Part shown: piece by piece, positions 52,164 to 60,537 of the stretch | Numbering within the stretch: position 1 is the stretch's first letter | Layout: every line of letters starts with the position of its first letter | Assembly: GCA_024690665.1 (NCBI GenBank) | Contig: JAILOU010000028.1 | Coordinates: 22,860 to 86,859 of the forward strand | Direction of reading: 5' to 3' | Length of the DNA: 64,000 bases | Source of the DNA: Eubacterium sp. | Lineage (GTDB): Bacteria; Bacillota; Clostridia; Lachnospirales; Lachnospiraceae | Position numbers and translations under genes: made by a program | The notes under the pieces: generated by a model | The model's database searches: none | What the model saw: only the letters and a program-made list of their open reading frames with translations | What the model was told of the DNA's origin: nothing

Positions 52164-53453
52164 ATGGAACCATATGCATCAATGTCAAAGGAACAGTTAA
52201 CAGAAGAGCGAAAGAAAGTAAAGGCTATCTACAAAAAATACCAGGACAGCGAATTACACCTGGATATGTCCAGAGGGAAACCGTCTACCGCTCAGCTTGA
52301 TCTGTCCATGGGAATGATGGACGTATTAAGTTCTGATGCGGATTTACGCTGTGAAGATGGTACGGATTGCCGTAACTATGGTGTGCTGGATGGAATTCAT
52401 GAAGCAAAAGTTCTTCTTGGAGATATGATTGAGTGTAATCCGGATAATATTATTATCTATGGTAATTCATCACTCAATGTAATGTATGATACCATATCAC
52501 GTTCTATGACACATGGTGTTATGGGAAGCACACCTTGGTGCAAACTCGACAAGGTAAAATTCCTATGTCCGGTACCTGGATATGACAGACACTTTGCAAT
52601 TACAGAGCATTTTGGAATTGAGATGATTAACATTCCAATGCATTCAACCGGCCCGGATATGGATATGATTGAGGAACTGGTTTCTAAAGATGCATCCATC
52701 AAGGGAATCTGGTGTACACCAAAGTATTCGAATCCGACGGGAATTACCTATTCAGATGAGACGGTTCGTCGTTTCGCAAGATTAAAACCGGCAGCGCCTG
52801 ATTTTCGAATTTATTGGGACAATGCTTACGGTGTGCATCATCTGTATGACATGGATCAGGATAATCTGATTGAAATTCTTGCAGAATGTAAGAGAGCCGG
52901 CAATCCGGATATGGTTTATAAATTCGCATCAACATCAAAGATTTCCTTCCCGGGATCGGGAGTTGCCTGTATTGCGACATCGTTAAATAACCTTGAGGAT
53001 ATTAAAAAGCAGCTTAAGGTTCAGACTATCGGACATGATAAGGTAAATGAGCTTCGACATGTTCGATTCTTCCAGGATATTCACGGAATCTATGAACACA
53101 TGATGAAGCATGCGGATATCATGAGACCGAAGTTCGAACTGATCTTAAATCGCCTTGAAGAAGAGATTACAGAACTTGAGATTGGTAAGTGGTATACACC
53201 AAAGGGAGGATATTTTATCTGCTTTGAAGCGCTTGACGGCTGTGCGAAAAAGATTGTGTCCCGCTGTAAGAAAGCCGGCGTACAGATGACACCGGCCGGT
53301 GCACCATTCCCATATGGAAAGGACCCTAATGACAGTGTGATTCGTATTGCGCCATCTTATCCGTCTATGGAAGATCTTCGCATGGCAGTAGAAGTATTTA
53401 TCATCTGTGTGAAGCTGGTAAGTATTGATAAACTTTTAGAGGAAATGGAATAA
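52164..53453 (+). CDS. PLP-dependent aminotransferase, class I fold (putative aspartate aminotransferase clade)
   Basis: A 429-aa fold-type I aminotransferase. The start (MEPYASMSKEQLTEERKK) and the segment LHLDMSRGKPS suit the clade often annotated as aspartate aminotransferase in Clostridia (PF12897-like). The probable PLP lysine is in FASTSKISFPGSGVAC, and the aspartate/tyrosine pair in RIYWDNAYGVHHL. The start could be ATG 52161 or 52164; spacing from AGGAGG favours 52164. It is 19 bp after rarA and closes the unit. Substrate preference cannot be told. Confidence 0.87.
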   Translation: MEPYASMSKEQLTEERKKVKAIYKKYQDSELHLDMSRGKPSTAQLDLSMGMMDVLSSDADLRCEDGTDCRNYGVLDGIHEAKVLLGDMIECNPDNIIIYGNSSLNVMYDTISRSMTHGVMGSTPWCKLDKVKFLCPVPGYDRHFAITEHFGIEMINIPMHSTGPDMDMIEELVSKDASIKGIWCTPKYSNPTGITYSDETVRRFARLKPAAPDFRIYWDNAYGVHHLYDMDQDNLIEILAECKRAGNPDMVYKFASTSKISFPGSGVACIATSLNNLEDIKKQLKVQTIGHDKVNELRHVRFFQDIHGIYEHMMKHADIMRPKFELILNRLEEEITELEIGKWYTPKGGYFICFEALDGCAKKIVSRCKKAGVQMTPAGAPFPYGKDPNDSVIRIAPSYPSMEDLRMAVEVFIICVKLVSIDKLLEEME

Positions 53454-53467
53454 AGAATAATACAATG

Positions 53468-53500
53468 AAAAAAGCAACCGGAAAAACCGGCTGCTTTTTT
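53468..53500 (+). terminator. Intrinsic terminator after the aminotransferase gene
   Basis: AAAAAAGCAACCGG (53468-53481), loop AAAAA, CCGGCTGCTTTTTT (53487-53500). Confidence 0.92.
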
Positions 53501-53674
53501 CAATTCATAAAAATAAGATAGGGAGTTTTATGTTTTTTGGTTTATAGGTATTATTTTGTTTATCGCAATATTATAATATCTAGAATTTGTGTCTAAGTTG
53601 TGGCAAAACAATAAAACGTTTCTAAAATGATTCTTAAGAAAAACTAATGGGATAATAGTACTAATATTGTATAC

Positions 53675-53713
53675 AAAAAAAACCGAAGGCTCTCAAAAGA
53701 GAATCTTCGGTTT
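53675..53713 (-). terminator. Terminator of the minus-strand mscL gene
   Basis: On the minus strand, ACCGAAGATTCTC, loop TTTT, GAGAGCCTTCGGT is followed by a run of T. The interval 53501-53674 between the two convergent terminators is AT-rich and shows no gene. Confidence 0.9.
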
Positions 53714-53718
53714 GTATT

Positions 53719-54183
53719 TTATTGTTTGGAAGGATCTACAAAACCTTCTAAAGGAGTTGTACAAAGAGGACATCTCTTTGCTGTAATAGGAATTTCACTT
53801 GCACAATACGGGCATTCCTTTGTAGTAGGATCTGCAGCTTCTTCTTTCTTCATCTTGGCTACCATATGGTTGATTCCCTTGATGATTAGGAATAAGATAA
53901 ATGCCACAATGATAAAGTAAATGACATAACCAATAAAGGAACCATACTTTACAACTGCAGCGCCAGCCTCTTCAGCCTGTGCGAGTGTGTCATAATGATT
54001 TCCGTCGAGCGAGATAAAAAGCTGTGAAAAATCAATGTTTCCTGTGAACAGTCCCAAGATTGGCATGATGATATCATCTACAACAGAAGTTACGATAGCG
54101 GTAAATGCACTACCGATAACCATACCAATAGCCAGGTCGAGCATGTTGCCACGCATGGCAAATTCTTTGAATTCTTTTAACAT
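53719..54183 (-). CDS. mscL: Large-conductance mechanosensitive channel MscL with C-terminal zinc ribbon
   Basis: A 154-aa MscL. The start [24 protein letters not shown] is diagnostic, with two membrane helices (about 16-45 and 84-105). A periplasmic loop holds [14 protein letters not shown] residues around 55-70. After the second helix comes a cytoplasmic zinc-ribbon-like tail with CPYC (124-127) and CPLC (138-141), replacing the usual C-terminal amphipathic bundle. Ordinary MscL is about 130-140 aa without such a ribbon. It opens under osmotic downshock. ATG 54183 follows AGGAGAAGGAG; the longer frame from 54261 is rejected. It is 28 bp after proC. Confidence 0.9.
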   Translation of the reverse strand: MLKEFKEFAMRGNMLDLAIGMVIGSAFTAIVTSVVDDIIMPILGLFTGNIDFSQLFISLDGNHYDTLAQAEEAGAAVVKYGSFIGYVIYFIIVAFILFLIIKGINHMVAKMKKEEAADPTTKECPYCASEIPITAKRCPLCTTPLEGFVDPSKQ

Positions 54184-54211
54184 AATCTTCTCCTTCTCCT
54201 CATTTTTGAAA

Positions 54212-55024
54212 TTATTTTTTTGACATTTCCCTGGACATCTCAGAGCAGGCAAGCTGCGCACTGATTACAGCATCGCGAAAGCCTTTCTCTTCAAGTCTGG
54301 CAACGGCTTTGATGGTAGTTCCGGCAGGAGAGCAGACCGCATCTTTTAATACACCCGGGTGTTCTCCGGTTTCTAATACCATCTTGGCTGCGCCTAAAAC
54401 GGATTGAGCGGCAAACTTATAAGCCTGCGCGCGTGGCATTCCGTCACAAACAGCAGCATCAGCCATAGCTTCGATAAACATATATACATAAGCCGGAGAA
54501 GAACCGCTGACACCAACAACTGCATCCATCAGACTTTCTGCCACGACTTCGCACTTTCCAAAACTGTTAAAAAGAGACTTTACGAAGTCAAGCTGCCGGT
54601 CTGAAATCAGAGTGTTTGGTGAAAGAGCGCTCATCGCTTCTCCAACCAATGCCGGAGTATTCGGCATAACACGAATCAGATGAATTGGTTTTCCAAAAGC
54701 TTCTTCAATGGTATCGATTGGTGTTCCTGCAGCAATGGAAATAATGACCATATTATCTGAAACAGTATCTTTAATTTGTGAGATGACATCACGAATGACA
54801 TTCGGTTTCACAGCCAAAAACAGATAATCTGCAAATGCAGCAGCTTCGCAGTTGTCGGTTGTGGTTTGAATGCTAAATTTTTCGGCAAGTGCTGCTGATT
54901 TTTCTTTGGCAGGATCACTGACCATCACATGACTGCCATCTACTAATCCGGACTGGACAATGCCACCAATCATGGCACTTCCCATATTACCGCTTCCGAT
55001 GAATCCTATATTAATGTTTGACAT
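54212..55024 (-). CDS. proC: Pyrroline-5-carboxylate reductase
   Basis: A 270-aa NAD(P)H-dependent reductase making L-proline from pyrroline-5-carboxylate. The Rossmann motif is [18 protein letters not shown] at the N-terminus; [17 protein letters not shown] and the C-terminal signature [35 protein letters not shown] are typical. It is transcribed after crt (35-bp gap) and before mscL. Apart from the cyclodeaminase-type locus at 36-43 kb, no other proline gene is seen. Confidence 0.95.
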   Translation of the reverse strand: MSNINIGFIGSGNMGSAMIGGIVQSGLVDGSHVMVSDPAKEKSAALAEKFSIQTTTDNCEAAAFADYLFLAVKPNVIRDVISQIKDTVSDNMVIISIAAGTPIDTIEEAFGKPIHLIRVMPNTPALVGEAMSALSPNTLISDRQLDFVKSLFNSFGKCEVVAESLMDAVVGVSGSSPAYVYMFIEAMADAAVCDGMPRAQAYKFAAQSVLGAAKMVLETGEHPGVLKDAVCSPAGTTIKAVARLEEKGFRDAVISAQLACSEMSREMSKK

Positions 55025-55059
55025 AATTGCAAACTCCTTTGTGTAAAAATGTATTAGTC

Positions 55060-55854
55060 TTAGAAATCGGTAAGCTCCGGTTTTCTTCTTTCAAGGAAAG
55101 CACCCATACCTTCTGCTTTGTCATGAGTTGAGCAGGTGATTCCAAACAGGTTTGCTTCCATCTCAACGGCATTTTTGATATCCATGTCGTAACCGTTGTT
55201 GATAGCAGCCTTGGCTACGGCAACAGCATAACTTGCCTTTGATGCAATCTTGGCAGCCATCTCCTTGGCAGTGCTCATCAGTTCTTCCTTAGGAACAACC
55301 TTATTAACAAGACCGATTCTGTATGCTTCCTGAGCGTCGATGGTATCGCAGGTGAAGATCAGTTCTTTCGCTCTTCCCATGCCCACTAATCTTGCAAGAC
55401 GCTGTGTGCCACCAAATCCAGGAATGATTCCAAGACCTGTTTCCGGCTGTCCAAAGGAAGCATTTTCAGATGCAATACGAATATCACATGCCATGGAAAT
55501 CTCGCATCCACCACCAAGTGCGAATCCGTTAACGGCAGCAATTGTAACCTGACGCATGTTCATTAACTTAAAGAACGGAACAGAAGCGCGCATACCAAAT
55601 GCACGTGCCTCGGCAGCTGTAAAGTTAACCATCTCGGAGATATCTGCTCCGGCTACGAATGATTTGAATTCATTACCTTTCTTGTCAGCACCACCGGTTA
55701 AGATTACGACTTTGATATCATCGCGTGCCTCAATCTCTGTTAATACCTCGTTTAATTCATCTAAAGTTTCGCTGTTTAATGCGTTTAATGCAGCCGGTCT
55801 TGCAATTGTAAGAACGGCAATTTCATTTTCAACAGCAAGTGTTAAATTGTTCAT
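55060..55854 (-). CDS. crt: Crotonase (3-hydroxybutyryl-CoA dehydratase)
   Basis: A 264-aa enoyl-CoA hydratase family enzyme making crotonyl-CoA from 3-hydroxybutyryl-CoA, the step missing from the thlA-hbd-bcd-etfBA operon. The oxyanion-hole region is SFVAGADISEM and GFALGGGCEISMACDIRIA, and the catalytic Glu pair lies in GCE and GQPETGLGIIPGFGG. ATG 55854 follows AGGAGGAG by 9 nt; the longer frame is rejected. It leads a crt-proC-mscL run on the minus strand. Confidence 0.95.
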   Translation of the reverse strand: MNNLTLAVENEIAVLTIARPAALNALNSETLDELNEVLTEIEARDDIKVVILTGGADKKGNEFKSFVAGADISEMVNFTAAEARAFGMRASVPFFKLMNMRQVTIAAVNGFALGGGCEISMACDIRIASENASFGQPETGLGIIPGFGGTQRLARLVGMGRAKELIFTCDTIDAQEAYRIGLVNKVVPKEELMSTAKEMAAKIASKASYAVAVAKAAINNGYDMDIKNAVEMEANLFGITCSTHDKAEGMGAFLERRKPELTDF

Positions 55855-55915
55855 GTTATTGACTCCTCCTTTTACATGATAAGAAGCGTTTTTTACGCAC
55901 CTTTTGTTAATATAA

Positions 55916-55944
55916 ATTTTATTTTTTTTAGAACTTTTTGTCAA
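55916..55944 (-). promoter_or_regulatory. crt promoter
   Basis: On the minus strand TTGACA (complement of 55939-55944), 17 nt, TAAAAT (complement of 55916-55921). A Rex half-site TTGTTAA lies near 55904 on the plus strand, but its second half is absent. Confidence 0.65.
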
Positions 55945-55994
55945 TGAAATCCTGATAGGAGATTGGATAATCGAAAAAAAGAATCATAGATTTC

Positions 55995-56023
55995 TTGCTT
56001 TTCTAGTTGGCAGGTGTTAGTAT
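55995..56023 (+). promoter_or_regulatory. Promoter of the 73-aa ORF
   Basis: TTGCTT (55995-56000), 17 nt, TAGTAT (56018-56023). Confidence 0.5.
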
Positions 56024-56119
56024 GAGGGTGTAAACATGCGGTATACCGTATGGTATGCGCAGAATATAGTTAGTATATATGGTTGCTATACATTATCTAG
56101 GAAAGGAAGGGATCTTGTA

Positions 56120-56341
56120 ATGATTAAATATGAAGGAAAAACCGTAGAAGCAATTTGTATTAGTCAGTTGGAAAAGAGTCTCAAGAAAGAGTCTAAGGGC
56201 AAGATGCCTTTGGTTACAAGAAAGAATCTTGCGCGTCGTGTTGTTCGGGAAGAAGCGCAAAAAGGCGGAATTGATATTCATGTCGATCTAGAAGCAAGAG
56301 CGCAAGAGCTGGTGAAAGAATATTTTGCTGAGGCTGTATAG
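56120..56341 (+). CDS. Small conserved-looking hypothetical protein (73 aa)
   Basis: A basic 73-aa protein (for example KSLKKESKGKMPLVTRKNLARRVVREEA) without membrane segments or Cys motifs. The ATG at 56120 follows GGAAGG; a longer upstream frame starts in poor context. Promoter upstream and a strong terminator downstream support a real transcript. It may bind nucleic acid, which is only a guess from the charge. The family is not recognised. Confidence 0.6.
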   Translation: MIKYEGKTVEAICISQLEKSLKKESKGKMPLVTRKNLARRVVREEAQKGGIDIHVDLEARAQELVKEYFAEAV

Positions 56342-56393
56342 GCAACTAAAATAAAATCACGGGGAAGTATTTGAGTTGATTTTATATATGAGG

Positions 56394-56422
56394 CAACGAG
56401 TCATCTGACTCGTTGTTTTTTT
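56394..56422 (+). terminator. Intrinsic terminator after the 73-aa ORF
   Basis: CAACGAGTCA (56394-56403), loop TC, TGACTCGTTG (56406-56415), seven T residues. Confidence 0.9.
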
Positions 56423-56424
56423 GC

Positions 56425-56461
56425 AAGAAAAAACTGTCGCAACAATAAGTGCGACAGTTTT
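56425..56461 (-). terminator. Terminator of the minus-strand nucleotidyltransferase gene
   Basis: AAAACTGTCGCA (56430-56441) pairs with TGCGACAGTTTT ending near 56461; read on the minus strand it is followed by a T run. Confidence 0.9.
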
Positions 56462-56466
56462 GCGTA

Positions 56467-57408
56467 TTAGATGTTGACCGGTGTGCCAAAAAGTGGCTGT
56501 GGATAGACGCCGGCTCTTGTGATTCGTGAAAGAGCAAGAACTGTTGGAAATTTGTCTTCATGATAGGTGATACCGTACCATTTGTCCTTGCAAGGTAATA
56601 CCTTAACCGTTGCTTTTTCTTCTTCCATCAAAGCAGAAACGACGCTTGGTAAAAAGTATTCTGCTTTTTGCGGATTGGTTTTTAAGGCTTCGTCTAAAAA
56701 TGCCGGGAAACGGCGCTCGATTTCGTCTAAGAAACTTTTCGAAAATCCCCACAGGTTCATAGATACCGGAGCATCACCGCTGATTGGCGTAAAGGTAGCA
56801 CCATCATCTTCTGAGTATTCACAGTTCCCTTGTTCATCGCCTTTGATTTTTGTATATTCCTGAATAGATGACAGGTAAGAATTTTCTCCAATGGAGCAGA
56901 CACCGCGAGATACGGTACCATTAGGAGAAGTGGTGTTTTTTAACTCATAAGAAACCATACCATAACGGAACTTACTGTCATCATGTGTACGGGTTAAATA
57001 ATTGTAAATCAGTTCAAATGCTGACGTTCCATAATAGTCATCAGCGTTTATTACAGCGAAAGGACCGTCAATGAGGTCTTTGGCACATAAAAGAGCATGT
57101 GCGGTTCCCCATGGCTTGGTTCTGTCGGCTGGAACGCTGTAGCCGGAAGGAAGAGCATCAAGTTCCTGATAGGCATATGAGACGTTCATGTATTTTGCGA
57201 TGCGATCTCCGATTTCGGATTTGAACTTGGATTCAATTTCTTTTTTAATAATGAATACAACATCTTCAAACCCTGCTTTTTTTGCATCGTAGATAGAAAA
57301 CTCCATAATCGGTTCACCACAGGTTCCGATGGAGTCAAGTTGCTTTAATTTTCCACCATAGCGACTGCCAACGCCGGCCGCCATGATTACCAATACAGGT
57401 TTATTCAA
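56467..57408 (-). CDS. Sugar-phosphate nucleotidyltransferase-like protein
   Basis: A 313-aa NTP-transferase-fold protein. The N-terminal PVLVIMAAGVGSRYGGKLKQLD is the nucleotide loop (GxGxR), and VINADDYYGTSAF holds the metal Asp pair; INSTEAD of GalU's PKEMLPIVDKP it has GTCGEPIMEFSIYDA. This matches a family of nucleotidyltransferases of unknown substrate in Clostridia, distinct from galU at 34193. The start is probably TTG 57408, with GAGGAGG upstream. Monocistronic. Confidence 0.84.
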   Translation of the reverse strand: MNKPVLVIMAAGVGSRYGGKLKQLDSIGTCGEPIMEFSIYDAKKAGFEDVVFIIKKEIESKFKSEIGDRIAKYMNVSYAYQELDALPSGYSVPADRTKPWGTAHALLCAKDLIDGPFAVINADDYYGTSAFELIYNYLTRTHDDSKFRYGMVSYELKNTTSPNGTVSRGVCSIGENSYLSSIQEYTKIKGDEQGNCEYSEDDGATFTPISGDAPVSMNLWGFSKSFLDEIERRFPAFLDEALKTNPQKAEYFLPSVVSALMEEEKATVKVLPCKDKWYGITYHEDKFPTVLALSRITRAGVYPQPLFGTPVNI

Positions 57409-57491
57409 AATAGATTACCTCCTCGAATTTTAAATTTGTAAAACCTTGTCTATTATAATGGATAAAATACGTTTCGTCCAATTATTCCGTG

Positions 57492-57520
57492 TTTACTTTA
57501 CAACTTTAATATGTTAAAAT
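57492..57520 (+). promoter_or_regulatory. Promoter of the TrpR-like regulator gene
   Basis: TTTACT (57492-57497), 17 nt, TAAAAT (57515-57520). Confidence 0.45.
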
Positions 57521-57591
57521 CTCACTAGATTGCATTTTCGAATTTAAAACAGAAAATGAAAAAATATAATATAGTTTCGGGGTGAACAACA

Positions 57592-57879
57592 GTGGGAAAA
57601 GAAATAAGAACAGAAGCGATATCGCAGTTGTTTGATGCAGTATTATCGCTTAAGAATAAAGAAGAGTGTTACCTGTTTTTTGAGGATGTGTGTACGGTCA
57701 ATGAATTGCTGTCGCTATCCCAGAGATTTGAGGTGGCGAAGATGCTTCGGGAAGAGAAGACCTATCAGGATATTGCGGAACTTACAGGCGCATCCACAGC
57801 AACAATCAGTCGTGTAAATCGGGCATTAAATTATGGCAACGATGGATATGATATGGTTTTCGAACGATTAAAGAAATAA
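57592..57879 (+). CDS. yerC: YerC/YecD-type TrpR-related DNA-binding protein
   Basis: A 95-aa protein of the TrpR superfamily. The helix-turn-helix is MLREEKTYQDIAELTGASTATISRVNRAL, with the preceding FEDVCTVNELLSLSQRFEVAKML. In Bacillus the family member YerC lies next to pcrA, as here. Length is normal. The start codon is GTG 57592. A terminator follows, but pcrA starts 58 bp later. Confidence 0.92.
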   Translation: MGKEIRTEAISQLFDAVLSLKNKEECYLFFEDVCTVNELLSLSQRFEVAKMLREEKTYQDIAELTGASTATISRVNRALNYGNDGYDMVFERLKK

Positions 57880-57885
57880 CGAAGG

Positions 57886-57917
57886 GCATCAGGGCAGTTT
57901 ACCCTGGTGCTTTCTTT
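57886..57917 (+). terminator. Intrinsic terminator between yerC and pcrA
   Basis: GCATCAGGG (57886-57894), loop of 7, CCCTGGTGC (57902-57910), followed by TTTCTTT. Confidence 0.75.
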
Positions 57918-57936
57918 ATCAAATGGGAGATATGTG

Positions 57937-60162
57937 ATGTACGAAGAATTAAATGATATGCAACTAGAGGCGGTTAAGCATACACAAGGACCGCTTTTGA
58001 TTTTGGCAGGTGCCGGTTCCGGCAAGACAAAGGTTCTAACAAGTCGTATTGCATTTTTGATTGAGAATAACGTAGCGCCATATAGAATTTTGGCGATTAC
58101 CTTCACGAATAAAGCGGCAGGTGAGATGCGAGAACGTGTCGACAAGGCGGTTGGATACGGAGCAGAGGCTATCTGGGTGGCAACATTTCACTCAACCTGT
58201 GTTCGAATCTTACGCCGGTACGCGGACCGGATTGGATATGAGAATAACTTTACGATTTATGACGGTGACGATCAAAAGAGCCTGATTAAGTCGATACTAA
58301 AAAAACTTGAGATTGATACGAAACGATTTAAAGAGCGGACTTTTATGTCCGTGATTTCCGGAGCAAAGGACTGTCTGATTAATCCGACGCAGTATGCGAT
58401 GAGTGCAACCGGAGATTACGTGAAAGAGACGTATGCAAGGGTATATCGGGAGTATCAAAGCGCGCTTAAGAAAAATAATGCTATGGATTTTGATGACCTT
58501 ATTGTGCAGACTGTTGAGCTTCTTAAGAAGGATGAACAAGTGCGCGAGCAGTATCAGGAACGATTCGAATATATTATGGTGGATGAGTATCAGGATACCA
58601 ATACGGCGCAGTTTGAACTGATTCGTCTGTTTGCCGGAAAGTATGAGAATCTGTGCGTCGTTGGCGATGACGATCAGTCCATCTATAAATTCCGTGGTGC
58701 CAACATCAAAAATATTCTTAATTTTGAACAGCATTATCCGGGTGCTCATGTGATTCGATTAGAGCAAAATTATCGTTCCACACAAAATATTTTAAATGCG
58801 GCCAATAGTGTAATTAAGAACAATTATGGTCGTAAGGACAAGACGCTTTGGACAGATAATCCTGTTGGAAATAAAGTTGTATTTAAACAATTTGAAAATG
58901 GTGACGAAGAAGCGTATTTTGTGGCCCATGATATTGCAAGAAACATAAAAGAAGGAACCTTTTCCTACGCGGATTGTGCAATTCTTTATCGTACTAATGC
59001 ACAGTCGCGTCTTTTTGAAGAACGGTTTGTATCAGAAAATATTCCGTACAAAATTATCGGCGGAGTTAATTTCTATGCAAGAAAAGAAATCAAGGATCTA
59101 CTCAGTTATCTAAAAACCGTTGACAATGCAAGAGACGATCTGGCGGTGCAACGAATTATCAATGTGCCAAAGCGTGGCATCGGTGCAACGAGTATTTCTA
59201 GAGTGTCAGCATATGCAGATGAACATGGAATCGGATTTTATGATGCCTTAAAACAGGCGCGCGAGATTTCGACACTGGGAAGGGCAGCATCCAAAATTGA
59301 GCCATTTGTTCAATTTATTCAGGTGATGCGAACAAAACTGCTTAGTGGATTATCCCTTACGGAACTTTTAGAAGAGATTATCGATCAGACCGGCTATGTA
59401 AGAGATCTGGAAGCAGAAGGAACAGATGAGGCGCTTGCACGAATTGAAAATATCGATGAACTTATGAATAAAATCACATCTTATGAAGAAGAGGTGGATG
59501 AGCCGACGCTTAGCGGATTTTTAGAAGAAGTGGCACTTATTGCGGATATCGATAACCTGGAAGAAGACAGTGACTATGTTGTTCTTATGACACTTCACAG
59601 CGCCAAGGGACTTGAGTTTCCAAATGTCTATCTTGCAGGACTGGAGGATGGGCTTTTCCCATCGTATATGTCCATTTCATCCGGAGACGATTCGGAGATA
59701 GAAGAAGAGCGTCGCCTTATGTATGTTGGAATTACAAGAGCGATGAAACAGCTTACGATTTCGGCTGCAAGAATGCGTATGATTCGGGGAGAACTTAATT
59801 TCGCAAGAGTGTCCAGATTTGTAAGAGAGATTGATCCTGCTTTACTTACGGGCACTATAAACGAGACGAAACCAATTCGGGAGCAGTCGCCTTCAAGAGC
59901 AGCAAAAAATACGTTCAAACAAAATTCTTATCTGACAAAAAGCAGCCCGGCCAAGCGTGAATCCAAAGACTTTGGAAAGGCCTCTTTAGCAGATGGACAG
60001 TTAGAGTATGCGGTTGGAGATCGCGTAAGGCACATGAAGTTTGGAGAAGGTCAGGTTCAGGAAATTGTTCGGGGCGGAAGAGACTTTGAAGTCACGGTTT
60101 TATTTGACTCTTACGGCGTAAAAAAAATGTTTGCGACATTTGCAAAATTGAAAAAAATCTAG
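57937..60162 (+). CDS. pcrA: ATP-dependent DNA helicase PcrA/UvrD
   Basis: A 741-aa superfamily 1 helicase. Motif I is LAGAGSGKTKVL (about 28-39), motif II DEYQDTN, motif III VGDDDQSIYKFRGA, motif IV LEQNYRSTQNIL, motif V TLHSAKGLEFPNVYLAG, and motif VI VGITRAM. The C-terminal tail ends in a Tudor-like region (VGDRVRHMKFGEGQVQEI) that in PcrA contacts RNA polymerase. It unwinds DNA in repair and at conflicts. ATG 57937 follows GGGAGA; the upstream frame from 57907 is rejected. Confidence 0.96.
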   Translation: MYEELNDMQLEAVKHTQGPLLILAGAGSGKTKVLTSRIAFLIENNVAPYRILAITFTNKAAGEMRERVDKAVGYGAEAIWVATFHSTCVRILRRYADRIGYENNFTIYDGDDQKSLIKSILKKLEIDTKRFKERTFMSVISGAKDCLINPTQYAMSATGDYVKETYARVYREYQSALKKNNAMDFDDLIVQTVELLKKDEQVREQYQERFEYIMVDEYQDTNTAQFELIRLFAGKYENLCVVGDDDQSIYKFRGANIKNILNFEQHYPGAHVIRLEQNYRSTQNILNAANSVIKNNYGRKDKTLWTDNPVGNKVVFKQFENGDEEAYFVAHDIARNIKEGTFSYADCAILYRTNAQSRLFEERFVSENIPYKIIGGVNFYARKEIKDLLSYLKTVDNARDDLAVQRIINVPKRGIGATSISRVSAYADEHGIGFYDALKQAREISTLGRAASKIEPFVQFIQVMRTKLLSGLSLTELLEEIIDQTGYVRDLEAEGTDEALARIENIDELMNKITSYEEEVDEPTLSGFLEEVALIADIDNLEEDSDYVVLMTLHSAKGLEFPNVYLAGLEDGLFPSYMSISSGDDSEIEEERRLMYVGITRAMKQLTISAARMRMIRGELNFARVSRFVREIDPALLTGTINETKPIREQSPSRAAKNTFKQNSYLTKSSPAKRESKDFGKASLADGQLEYAVGDRVRHMKFGEGQVQEIVRGGRDFEVTVLFDSYGVKKMFATFAKLKKI

Positions 60163-60237
60163 TATCACGAAATAACTTGTGATATAATAAATGCAAGTTA
60201 TTTGAACGCATAATTAGATGATAAAGGAGTGGGATAC

Positions 60238-60453
60238 ATGAGTGATTTAATTAAATTTGAAAAAATCAGTGAACTAATTGCTAATCGAGATAAGAAGAAA
60301 GTTCGCAGAATCCTGATTATAGCAGGAATTATTTTAGCAGCGGGCGTAGCATTCTATTTCTTATATCGTTATTTTGCACCGGATTATATTGATGAATATG
60401 ATGACGGTTTTGATGATGATTTTGATGATGATTTCTTCGATGATGAAGATTAA
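60238..60453 (+). CDS. Small membrane protein with an Asp-rich tail (71 aa)
   Basis: A 71-aa protein with a charged N-terminus (about 1-25), one membrane helix (RILIIAGIILAAGVAFYFLYRYF) and a strongly acidic end (DEYDDGFDDDFDDDFFDDED). The gene has its own extended -10 (TATAAT at 60183), AAAGGAG before the ATG at 60238, and a downstream terminator. It resembles small conserved Lachnospiraceae proteins of unknown function. The acidic tail would face the side opposite the N-terminus. Confidence 0.72.
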   Translation: MSDLIKFEKISELIANRDKKKVRRILIIAGIILAAGVAFYFLYRYFAPDYIDEYDDGFDDDFDDDFFDDED

Positions 60454-60487
60454 TCCATTCATATAAAAGAATTAGAAGAAATGAAGA

Positions 60488-60516
60488 AAGGCTCTTTTGT
60501 GAAAGAGCCTTTTTTA
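60488..60516 (+). terminator. Intrinsic terminator
   Basis: AAGGCTCTTT (60488-60497), loop TGTG, AAAGAGCCTT (60502-60511), then T-rich. Confidence 0.92.
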
Positions 60517-60537
60517 TTTTGCAATTAAGGAGTAACA

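Noticed and set aside
53666..53676. TTGTATACAA palindrome between the aminotransferase and mscL terminators
   Set aside because: It resembles the ispE operator but lies in a convergent, gene-free gap with no promoter; a short AT-rich palindrome is likely by chance.
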